DNA of 64,000 nt from Stictocephala bisonia (Eukaryota; Arthropoda; Insecta; Hemiptera; Membracidae): contig JAQJVL010000685.1 of assembly GCA_035578905.1 (NCBI GenBank), positions 124,001-188,000 on the forward strand, written 5' to 3'. Shown one piece after another: positions 22,033-32,074 of the stretch. A program made the position numbers and the translations under genes. Every line of letters starts with the position of its first letter. Position 1 is the first letter of the stretch. The notes under the pieces were generated by a model, which ran no database searches, was not told the origin of the DNA, and saw only the letters and a list, made by a program, of their open reading frames with translations.

Positions 22033-23970
22033 ACTGAAAAAGGTTTGGGAGACCATTCTGTTAGTTAATATTTATTTACATATTGGCTATATCAAATAAT
22101 ATTGTACTTGTTCATCCTATTAGATGTATACTGAACATAATTTATGAATTGCAACAAAAATAATTAAATATATTTGTTGAAGTGACAATGAACACTGCAA
22201 TATAAGTGGCGGCGGTGCCAGGGGTGTACAAAATGTGTGACCGCAGAGAGTGGCCATTAGAAGGTAAAGACTAGAGAGCAGCATTGAAAGGCATTGACAT
22301 TCTCTTGCAGGCAGTCTAGCATACAAATGGTTTAAAAGCCATGGGGAGGTATGATGGAAATAAAGAAGTAAGGCTATGCACATATTTGACTGATGAAAAA
22401 CTAAAATATATTCGTTACTGAAGTGTTTTCTTTAATTTTTCAAACAAGAATAAGTTGTTGTCAGTCAGATTAAAACCATGTGTTTCATGTATTATTTAAA
22501 ATAATTAACTAATTGAATCAAGGTTCAGTAAATGCTACCTGATCCCAGTCAAACATTCTACGTTTAGTAACATATGCTTAAAAAATATGTGAGTAAACTC
22601 AGTTAAATAAATAACATTTTAAAAAAACCCTTCAACTAGTCAGCTTTAGGTTAGGTTGGGTGTTGTTAGGTAAGTTTAGAAAGGTTTGGCTGGTTTTACT
22701 ACTTAGTTTTTGATAGCGTTTTTAATTAGCATAATACGTGTTGGTATAAGTGAACATCACACAACACAAATATATTACAATATAAGCACAAATATATTAC
22801 AATACAAGCACAAAATGCACAAATATACAACAGTACAAGTAAAAATTGAGTTGTTGAACACAATTTTCCATTCTTTAGTGAATCCCTCTGGTCTGAAAAG
22901 GTGAGTGTGGTTCGATAAAATCGATCACCACAATATTTGTGCATTTTGACAAATATTGTGGTGAAATTGCACATATAATATTTGACAAATATTATAATTG
23001 TCATATAATTAAAAAGTAAATTTTGGTTACTGATTCGTACCCTGAGTCCCAACAAAGCCCTGCAGTTCTCCTGGAACAGTGGTATGTGCTTTTATTTTTA
23101 CAGCAGATCCAAAGTTTCTTAACTTGAGGCAGTTTCCCTTTGCTGTCAGAAATATATTGGCACCAGAAAAAAATTCAAGAAAAATAATTACCATAAAGAA
23201 TACATTTTGAATAAATTGAAATGATTTAACCCCTTATAATAAGTTGATGTTTTCTTGTCGTTTCTTAAAGAAAATGTGTTATTTACTGACTTCTGTCCTA
23301 ACTTAAAAGCATTCATTCTAACAGATACCTCAGCAAATTCACTTCAACACAGGCATAGAACTATCTTCAATTGTGTTTGTTGTTTACAAATGGGGAGATG
23401 AAATTTAAAAGGTGTTCCAATTACTGTGCAATTCCACAATATGTCTTAAATATTCAAATATGGACAATATGAATATAGGTTCGTAAAAGCTTCATTAGCG
23501 AGTTACCACTAGTGAAAGATTTTTCCCAGAGTTTGATACCATGTATTAAATAAGGGATTTCTGGACTTCTGGAAAGTTAAGGGGGCAAATTAAATTGTTT
23601 GGCATAGTTTTTGACCTAGTAAATGAAATAAAACATAGCATTGTAAGTTAAGTATGTTTTGAGAAAACCTGTTACAAATGTAAAAAAAGGGGTGAAAAAG
23701 ACATTTTTTCACTTTGGGCATTTAGAACGTTATTATTTCATCAATAAACAGTTATACTTTTAAAGTAAAACTTATAAAAAAACCTCATTTTGAACAAAGA
23801 TATGTAAATAAGGTATACAGAAAGCAAATAGATGTTTGATTCAAAGAATTATCATTCAGAACAGTGCAAAGTAAAACTAATCCAAAAAACATTTATCTAA
23901 ACCTATTCAATAAAATTACAGTAAATTTTCAAAAATGTCTAAATCGACATCAGTCTATTTTTCTGCTTGT
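22033..23970. other. 5' flank or 5' intron of lst8
   Basis: The acceptor-like sequence just before the lst8 ATG implies that an untranslated first exon and the promoter lie in or beyond this stretch; I cannot place them. A perfect 15-bp hairpin is at 22926-22940/22949-22963. No protein-coding sequence recognised. Confidence 0.45.
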
Positions 23971-24360
23971 TTAAGTATGCTTGTGTATATTCAGCAAAAT
24001 AATAGCATATTTGATAAATTCATCTTTAATTAGTGGTACTTTTCCAGACCAATTAAAAATTGCAATTATTATTCCGATTCATAAAAAGAATGATCCAATG
24101 GATATTAATAACTATCGACCGGTATCAATATTACCATCAACATTAAAAGTGTTTGAGAAAGTTTTTACAACAGACTCGCAACATTTTTAGAAAGTAATAA
24201 CATTTTGGAGGACATTCAACATGGATTTAGAAAATAAAAATCAACTATTACAGCAGCAGTAAGCTTTATTGAATCAATTATAGAATCAATAGATAAAGGT
24301 GAAAAGGTAATGGGAGTTTTTATGGATCTGTTGAAAGCGTTCGATGGTGTTGCTCATTCA
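23970..24360 (+). mobile_element. LINE RT fragment
   Basis: SLISGTFPDQLKIAIIIPIH, NNYRPVSILPSTLKVFEKV, then after frame breaks NILEDIQHGFRK, and VMGVFMDLLKAFDGVAHSQF, so RT motifs 1-2 and the first palm block. Stops interrupt it. It ends abruptly at about 24360, where a different LINE fragment starts. Confidence 0.85.
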
Positions 24361-24620
24361 CAGTTTATCTGTCCGAATGTTTTTCTTACATTTCTGAGAC
24401 TAGTACTTGGAACACTTGGCGCGGATCTTCATTGTTGTCAGTCGCTCTTCATAGAACTTCTTTATACAATTCTTTTACTGTAACCGCTTTCCATCTATGG
24501 AATAATCTTCCTGATAATATTAGAGGTACTGAAGGGTGCAATCGGTTTCGGGCTGCAGTTATGGTTAACTCTCAATAAACAGTGGTATCAGTGTATTACA
24601 TAAGGCCCACCTAGGTCATA
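24361..24620 (+). mobile_element. C-terminal fragment of a second LINE
   Basis: The frame at about 24450-24577 reads SLYNSFTVTAFHLWNNLPDN and GCNRFRAAV, then stop. This is the tail seen at the C-terminus of Jockey/R1-like ORF2 proteins (WN.LP...R). It abuts the RT fragment without the intervening ~300 codons. Confidence 0.65.
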
Positions 24621-25160
24621 AAATGTTTGTATATGTCATAGCCTGATAGGTTATAATAATTTTGTATACTACTACTTTTTACAGCTATAAATATTTATGT
24701 AACCTTTTAATTAATTTATTTATTTTATAGAACTTTTTTAAACTAAATTTCAGTCTAAAAATTAACTATGTAGTGTTCATACTGAATACTTCGGAAATTT
24801 TTAAATATTATAGTTTCCATGGTAACAATTGTTCCAGCTTATGCATTGTTTACGGCTAAATGATAATGAGTGGTAACAATGTAAAGGGGGGTTTACACGC
24901 AATGTCTTAATATACGTTTAGTTGACAAGGACAAATCCTATCAGCTAAAATGTAGCGTGTAGACAGCAAAAGGTACGTTTTGTCGAAACGGAATGAACGA
25001 AAGACATATATGAAAACTGATGAGGCGAGCATTGTTTTGTGAAAAATGCAACGATTAGATAGAGGGTGTGAACACTTTTCCTTGTTTGTCATATCGCCAG
25101 AAATAGGAATCACTATACAGTACTAACTTTCCTGTCCTATTCTATTTGTTTTTTTCTACT
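24621..25160. other. unassigned sequence
   Basis: AT-rich 3' UTR-like sequence, then a stretch starting GGGGGGTTTACACGC at 24885 and containing AGGGTGTGAACAC near 25065, suggestive of a DNA-transposon remnant. I could not define ends. Confidence 0.35.
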
Positions 25161-25164
25161 TTTT

Positions 25165-25985
25165 TAAAAAGGGGTAATTATGCACTTTCTTGCCACCTCT
25201 GAAAATACAATTTCATGTTAAAAAAGTGATGAAAAATGAGTTTATATCTCTTGAGGAGTTTGATTTCATCCGCGGAAAACTCGTTTTTTACCGAAAAATC
25301 GAAAAACTAGTTTTTTTATCTAATAATGAAAAAACCAACTTTTTTAAAAATCGTTATTTTTCGACAAAACTTTTTCCCATTTCTCGTGTTTTTTATGCTG
25401 AACACAAATATATAACTGGTTTTGTAGTAAAATTATTTTTTCAGCTCGAAAAATGCATTTTTTACTGACATAACCAAACATAACATAACTTATCCTAATT
25501 GTCTATTTTCTCAACAAAAATTCGTAATTTGCGTTAAATTCTAGCGTTTGGCCTCCGTGACGGCCTGCAGGCCGTCACTCCGGCGGGAATATAGGTGAAT
25601 TCGGTTTTTGTGATTAATAGTTGTTGTATATAATGATCGCGTAATGGCCGCTAATCGCGATCCGCCGCGATAGTAGTTTTTCCGTTATTTCTCGAGAAAT
25701 ATTTGTAATAGACCAAAATAGTTTTCAAATTTGTATTCAGCGCAAAAAAACACATCAAAATAAAAAAGATGATTAAAATAAAATACCATTTAAATTAACG
25801 GAAATATGACAAAAATACTTAAAGTTGTGATATTGGTTTTTTTCGAATTTTTCGGTAAAATACGTTATTTCCGCAGAATAAAAAGCATATCTCGTGAAAA
25901 TACAGCCAATTCTAGAACCATTTCAAGCAAAATGTTCCAAATTTATTTGGTGGCAAGAAAGTTGCTAAGATTAAAATATTTTCTA
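25165..25985. repeat. foldback (long inverted repeat) element, ~0.8 kb
   Basis: Imperfect arms of about 390 bp face each other around a perfect 22-bp GC-rich palindrome (25557-25578, GTGACGGCCTG and complement). Matching pairs lie at mirrored distances: ACTTTCTTGCCACC near 25183 against GGTGGCAAGAAAGTT near 25950; CGGAAAACTCGTTTTTTACC near 25272 against its diverged complement near 25853; GCTGAACACAAATATATAA near 25397 against its complement near 25720. No coding frame. Confidence 0.75.
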
Positions 25986-26589
25986 TTTAAAAAAAGCAAA
26001 GTTATTTAGTTTCCTTTATTTAAAATAAGTATCCCGCAAATTTATCTCATCAGACCTACGTATACTCGATAATTTCTTACAGATTTTATGCAGTTTTCAT
26101 GTTTTTGGCTAATAAAAAACTAGGATTATAGTGACCGTGATAAAAAACACAAACGTGAGTCAAAATAATTAAAAATAATATAAGCACTTCTCCCATTCTA
26201 GAACTATAATGTAAACATAACCTAAACGTTAACCGAACTGATCTCAGCTAAAACGTAAGAAACTTTATTCCACCCCCCAGTCTAACTTATTCCATATAAA
26301 ATGTAAATTATTAGGCCTAAACTAACCTGTTAATACACAAATATGAACAGTATTACTAAGAGGTAATAAGAAGAAGCTAAATTAGGGGGTTATATATAAA
26401 CCATACACACAACATTCATAATAGTTTACAATATAAACTGTGATAGCCTAACTAGTCAACTAACTCCTAAGGATGCAGGTTCGTGAAGGTTTATCTGGAG
26501 GATATGACTGTTATAAACACTAGGGCCTCTTCAGCCTTAACTAACTCCTAGTCCTAGACCCTAGTCCTAACCCTAACCAAAACCAAATA
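25986..26589. other. unassigned sequence
   Basis: AT-rich, no gene or repeat boundary recognised. Short CCTAA-containing strings near 26520-26580 are not a telomere array. Confidence 0.4.
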
Positions 26590-26597
26590 TGTATTTG

Positions 26598-27447
26598 TTA
26601 GTGATGGGATTGGGATCAACCGATTGAAAACAAGCGATTCAATCGGTTTTTTATGAACAACCGATTCAATCAGCTAAATTTATTCACGACTGAAATCAGT
26701 TATTAGACTGAAAATAGTTATTAGATTAGAACCATCAGTCAAGTCAGTCATGATAGCTGTTTCTTGAAATAACCCACCCTTGATATAAATAAAAACCACC
26801 CCTGTCCTATTTATTTTGAGCATTGCTTCCAGCGTCGAACTATGATTTATTTATGTCAATAATTTATTTATTTATCATTCAATTATTATAAAATTGTTGT
26901 AATTGGTGTTATTAAAATAATTTATTTTTAAATGACAATGTGTTATAATTACAGAGTACCTTTTTGCAAACCTCTTACTAAGTATATATATTTTTTTAAT
27001 TAAATTATATTTAGAAAAATAATCTCTTGAAATCCAAAACGTCATGAAACAACAAATTTGATGGACTAGTTGGAAATGCAACTGTTTACCACACGTAAAT
27101 TATATTCGTATTCAACTATTAAGTGACGGCATCCAATCATTTAGTCAGATTTCAGATATGTAAACAACTGTTTAGTCCTGTGTTTTAAGATACTGAATAC
27201 CTCGTCCAATTAGATGTGTATACAACCATTGATTTTACTATACATTTATTTTATATAGTAAAATCAATGATACGACCATAGACCTTCTATTATAGAAGGT
27301 CTATGATACGACTAACTGTTTTTAATAGATGCATTTAACAGTTTAAAAACATTCAATAGACGATAACGATGTATCGGTTGTTCATTCAACCGAGGCAACC
27401 GATTGAAGAAGAAAAAACCGATTGATCAATCGGTTGTCCCATGAGTA
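26598..27447. mobile_element. non-autonomous hAT element (MITE), 850 bp, 8-bp target duplication
   Basis: Flanked by the perfect 8-bp direct repeat GTATTTGT (26590-26597 and 27448-27455). Ends are TAGTGATGGGA and, reverse-complemented on the right, TACTCATGGGA. Both are followed by multiple copies of AACCGATTGA/TCAATCGGTT, likely subterminal transposase-binding motifs. No transposase frame. Internal hairpins at 27228-27268 (15 bp) and 27277-27305 (14 bp). Confidence 0.88.
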
Positions 27448-27455
27448 GTATTTGT

Positions 27456-28020
27456 TTTTGTTTATATGATAAGTCTTTTTTCAAAATCTGAAATGGAACA
27501 GTGAGTAAGGAAAAATAAGTAATCTTCGGTTTCTTTTAGCATAGACCTTCTATTATACCAGACAGTCCCATCCCAGCCAGAAAATTTAAGACAGTAAAAA
27601 TCAGAGCGGAGGCAGAGCAACCTAGTGGGAACCACTACAAACAATTTTATACCCCCTGATTCATGCGACTCTACTGGCAATCTCGGAAATAAGACTTGTG
27701 ACGTAATTTGATGATGTCATTCCCCCCATGTCTCCAGGAGGCAATTACCTGCGTGGCGTGGGAACGGAAATAAAGCGAGCGAAGCCCAAACAGATTCTTC
27801 AACTGTGTCTCCATTTCAGTTAGCGTTGAAGGTTTTAATCTTGCAATATACACTGGGGCACTCAGTTCAGTACCTCAGAGAATTTTGACATCCTTTTTGT
27901 ATTTGTATGGATAACACTGACGACCACCATGTTTCATGACTTAATTATTAAATTATTTCACAAAATTAATTACTTTTTAACACCTTAACCGAAACATAGC
28001 GTGAAACACACTATCCGAAA
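27456..28020. other. unassigned sequence
   Basis: No recognisable gene. CATAGACCTTCTATTAT at 27540 repeats part of the hairpin arm of the neighbouring MITE at 27277. Confidence 0.4.
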
Positions 28021-30730
28021 AATCCCGTCTCACAGACTGCATTGTGTGTTTTGTAGTATATTTAAATGGTAGGTTAAATAATTAAAGGCTTATTACAAAA
28101 TAATGAACAGCAAAATTATTTTAAATGAAAAATTTATTGATTATACATACTTTTACACAGACCTACATAGTAAAAAAAGTATTTTATGTTATGAATAGTT
28201 TGTTTCATATAAAAGAATGAGAAAAAGATAATGATTACATGATTGTCATTTACTTTATCTAAACACAGTCAGCAGCACAGTCTGTGCAGAGCTTTCTGCT
28301 GCATTCCAAACAGATGGGATTCTTGCACTTTATGCAGCAGTAAGCTGTCATCCTTTTTTTTGCTGATGGACATTTCCTGCAGGTTTTCCTCTTAGGCAAC
28401 CTGTCTTCGGCAATCCCCTCCACATTATGACGTTGTGGTGCTGTCATACCAAGAGCCTTTCTAATTTCGTCCTTTGTGTCCCGAATTAGATTAGGTATCT
28501 CTAGTCATTGACGCATGTGTGGTTCAATTAGCATTTGTGCAAGCTTCTTCAGAAACGTGAACCTGAAGTATAAAACTTATTGTACTCCCAGCTGTGAATA
28601 CTTTGTAGAATATTGGCTAGAGTAATTGGATAAAGGGAATACAAAATTTTAAGATACTTATTTTGTTGTCTATTACAAAGAAAAATAAATCTCAATGAAG
28701 AAAAATGTAGTATAAAATGTAAAATGAAATAGCAGTAATAGGTAAATACACAATTAGGCCTACCTTGATACAATTGGAGCATCCTTATAGCAGAGGTAGA
28801 GAATGTAGGCATTCACACCACATACGTTGAGGATTCTGCAAAACAAGGCGTGTGGCCATCGTCGAGTTCTACGATTAGAAGCGTATATGGCACACTTCAT
28901 GTCCATTAGGTCCACACCCACTTTTTTTTATTGTAGTAACATATTATCTCCGGTTTGTGTGTGGTTTCGTCAATTTCACTAGTATAATGCATACTAGACA
29001 TGAGGATAACAGCCTTATTTTTCTTCGGAACATATGATACCATTGTTATTCCATTATTGAAACAGTGCAAAGATGAGCCTACAGGTCGTCCACTTTGAGG
29101 CAGATGTTCTTGAGGCATCACCAACCTATTTTTATTTAGTGTTCCAACTACGGTTAGACCTTTTGATCTCAAAACATCTACGGTCTCAAGAGATGTGAAA
29201 TAGTTGTCAAAGGTGATGTTTCTGTTAGTATGATGAAGTGATTTAGATAAGCGCACAACGGTTTGAGTTGGTTTTTGCAGCATTAATTCTTCTTCAGTAA
29301 GTCCAACTCCGTCAGAATCTTTCCCTGTCTATATGTACCCATTGTACAAGTAAGATGTGGCAGCATCACACAGGCATTGAATCTTTATGCCGTATTTGTG
29401 AGGCTTTTTCGGCATATAAACTCCGAATGAACATCTACCCCTGAAGGGTAGCATCTCTTCAACTGTGACGCATGATGTAACGCTATAGTTTTCTTGTAAA
29501 TTAGAGATGAACTGTAAAAATAACTCTGATATAGCTGCCGCTTTATTTTCTTTCTTACGTTGAACTCTAGTTTCTTTGTCATCAAACCTTATACAGGATG
29601 TCAGTATTTCAAATCGCTTGACTGACATAGTGGCATTGAAGTATGGCCTATTTGTCACATCTTTTGAGAATAGAGATGCCATATCCTCGCGGCTGGACTT
29701 AAGAATGCTTGCTAATAATTGAAGACCAATGTAGGCATTTATTTCTAACTCATCTGTATCTCTATAGTTTGATTTATGGGTACGTGCATCCAACCCACTG
29801 CGCACAGATTCAAGTTTTTTATTTGTGTAAGTTAAAATATTTTGAACCATTCCATCATCAAATAAGAGGGACCAGACATCTTTGGTGCTGGGAGAATTCC
29901 CCAAAGCATTAGCTGGTTGCAATAACCCTGGCAGTATTCCTCTAATTATATTCCTTGTTGGCGTTCTTACATTTCTGGGTGGTTCTTTAGTTGTCCAGCA
30001 GTAAGGAGGTCCGAATTCGCCTTTAGGCGGCTAAATAAGTATTCTGGTCGATTCGGCTCATCTACATTCATTTCCTCATTTTCATTCAATTCCTGCAAAT
30101 CTTCGTTTACTACTTCGTCATCATCGTCACTGCTTTCACTATCATTCTCTTGACTATTGTTCACTGGAACGTAGTGAGGATCTTCATCAGAATCATCCAC
30201 AGGACTTTCTATGTCACTGTCTGACTCCACATCATGAAGCATTCGCCTTATGCGATCTTGAAAGTTTCAGTCCCTGACACTAACTTTGCCACTGGAAGTA
30301 GATGGACGATCCATGTTTGCACACAAAGAGAGAAAAACAAAATCACTACAAAAATATAACTCTAGGAAAAAACTACAGATAAACAAAAATATATACACTT
30401 TGTACACGTTGCACTAAATATTTGTACAATACGCAACACTTCAACGTTTGACTAAATATTCAAAAACACAATTCGAAACATCCCGCCTCTAAGACGGCTG
30501 AGTGCCAAACGTAATACGAAACGTCCCGTCTGCGAGACGGGTAGAGTTCACGAAAACAATATGTCAGTCACGAACAATGGTCGAAAACCAACTGAAAACC
30601 GGTTAGCGTTTGAGGGGAGGGAGTGGCCGAAAGGTACTGCAAAGCCCAGCCTCTGGAAAGAAGTAGTGTTGCCAACATTAAATAACGAAATTTCCCCATC
30701 CATCTCAGAGACGGGTATATATATATAAAC
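28020..30730 (-). mobile_element. piggyBac-like element, degraded
   Basis: Contains the transposase pseudogene 30314-28259 and subterminal copies of a CCCGTCT...AGACGGG palindrome: perfect at 30525-30541, partial near 30481, 30706 and 28027. The terminal TTAA/CCC motifs could not be fixed on either side, so the boundaries are approximate. Confidence 0.75.
28259..30314 (-). pseudogene. piggyBac transposase pseudogene with intron and C-terminal zinc finger
   Basis: Reads minus from ATG 30314 (MDRPSTSSGK). An acidic N-terminus follows (SDIESPVDDSDEDPH), then the transposase core: VWSLLFDDGMVQNILTYTNK, KYGIKIQCLCDAATSY (first catalytic Asp), NRNITFDNYFTSLETVDVL (second Asp) and GVDLMDMKCAIYASNRRTRR (third Asp, in a shifted frame near 28900). 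After PIVSR a GT-AG intron (28763-28563, 201 bp) joins to FTFLKKLAQML. The C-terminus is a cysteine-rich finger (TCRKCPSAKK, CCIKCKNPICLECSRKLC). Lesions: TGA soon after the start, frameshift near 29972, TAG at 29331-29329, frameshift near 28915, TGA near 28510. All three catalytic aspartates survive, so decay looks recent, but it cannot make a full protein. Confidence 0.93.
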
Positions 30731-30739
30731 CAACTTTAA

Positions 30740-31278
30740 ATTTAAAAGTTGTAGAGAATTGTATGCTCTATAAAACTATTCTTTCAGAATACTATTTCGT
30801 CCAGCCTGATAATTAAAAATAAGTGTTTATTCTGGACACTGAAATGCTAATTTTTCACTTTTAAGCCCCATTGTAAAAAAAACTATAATTCTTAAAACAT
30901 TTCTGGTAGATTTATTAATTACTTTGATTATTTATAAAACTTTTTTACGCTGGTCAAACTTACCTGACCAAAAAAAATTCCTCGCTTCTTGAAAATTTCA
31001 TGTCGCGGGTTTTTAATGAATTAAAATGAGGTTTTCATTTTATTTATTTATTTATTATGCTACTCAATAAATCTTAACAATGAACAACAACAGCAGCGAA
31101 ATGAATATAAAATTCATTTTCAATGAGATCATATTCCTATTTGGCTTATAGGCTATTTAAAAAGCAACAAACACATTCAAAAATAGTTAACATAAGGAAC
31201 ACATAATTGTTATACTGTATATCATCTAAATAAATTACTCAAACCATAATTGCTAAGCCAGGTTTGTAAATCATAATA
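30740..31278. other. unassigned AT-rich sequence
   Basis: No feature recognised between the piggyBac remnant and the (TA)n microsatellite. Confidence 0.45.
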
Positions 31279-31279
31279 A

Positions 31280-31336
<57 letters not shown>
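31279..31336. repeat. (TA)n microsatellite at LINE 3' boundary
   Basis: An almost uninterrupted run of TA dinucleotides. A matching (AT)n run at 41279-41302 marks the other edge of the nested LINE, so the LINE probably inserted into a TA microsatellite and both runs are pieces or duplicates of the target. Confidence 0.85.
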
Positions 31337-31339
<3 letters not shown>

Positions 31340-31500
31340 TTTAAATATGCAGATGTGACATACATAGTTCATAAAGAAGGTAAGTTAGTCAACTGTCCAC
31401 ATCAACAAGCAGTATTTTTTTAAAGCTTTTCAATGTATTATGAAAAATATCTACGTTCGATGAATAAATTGTACGTTCTTAACATGGTGTTAATCGGTGA
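31337..31500 (-). mobile_element. LINE-B, 3' segment (ORF2 C-terminus and 3' UTR)
   Basis: Removing the hAT at 31501-36381 with one copy of its target duplication makes the LINE frame continue from YYSP into INTMLRTYNLFIERRYFS and a stop at 31440-31438. This is the expected end of such an ORF2. The rest up to the TA repeat is 3' UTR. Confidence 0.85.
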
Positions 31501-32074
31501 CAGGGCCGTAACGACCACCGGGGCAACCGGGGCACCGCCCCGGGGCCCCCGAGCCTAGGGGGCCCCGAAGGGGCCCCCGATAGAGGGGCATAATTGCGTA
31601 CTACTTCCGAAAAACGTATTTTTTATATATTTAAAAATCAACGAAAATTTTATAATAAAAATGTAAAAAACTAGAGACTGAATTTTGAACTTAAAAAATA
31701 TACGATAAAAATATTTTTAAGACAAATAAGCTTATACAAAATCATAAAGAAATATAATTTTCTTACGTCAATAATTATTGCTCGGGAGTGAGTCATTGCC
31801 CAGCCGGATGTTTGAGATAAACGATAAACATACTACTGTAACCGGAAGTGCACAGGTGTCCCACGACATCGAAAGACGTCTGCGTTGCCAAACTTTGCTA
31901 AGATAAAAAATAATCTTGGCAATACTGTATAGTGTTTGCTTCTCGTCATTACCTCTCAGTACGTGGTTGTGATAGGACATTCGGGACTAATCGTGACTAA
32001 GTTGTTTGTGCTGTAATTTACTCAGTTTTTGCGATCGACCTCTTCCTAAAGTGTGTGCTAGTGTGCTAGTTATA

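Noticed and set aside
26520..26585. Telomere-like CCTAA repeats (insect TTAGG)
   Set aside because: Only a few irregular CCTAA/CCTAG strings without tandem regularity; the same applies to TTAGG-rich patches near 22650, 47320 and 61750-61990.
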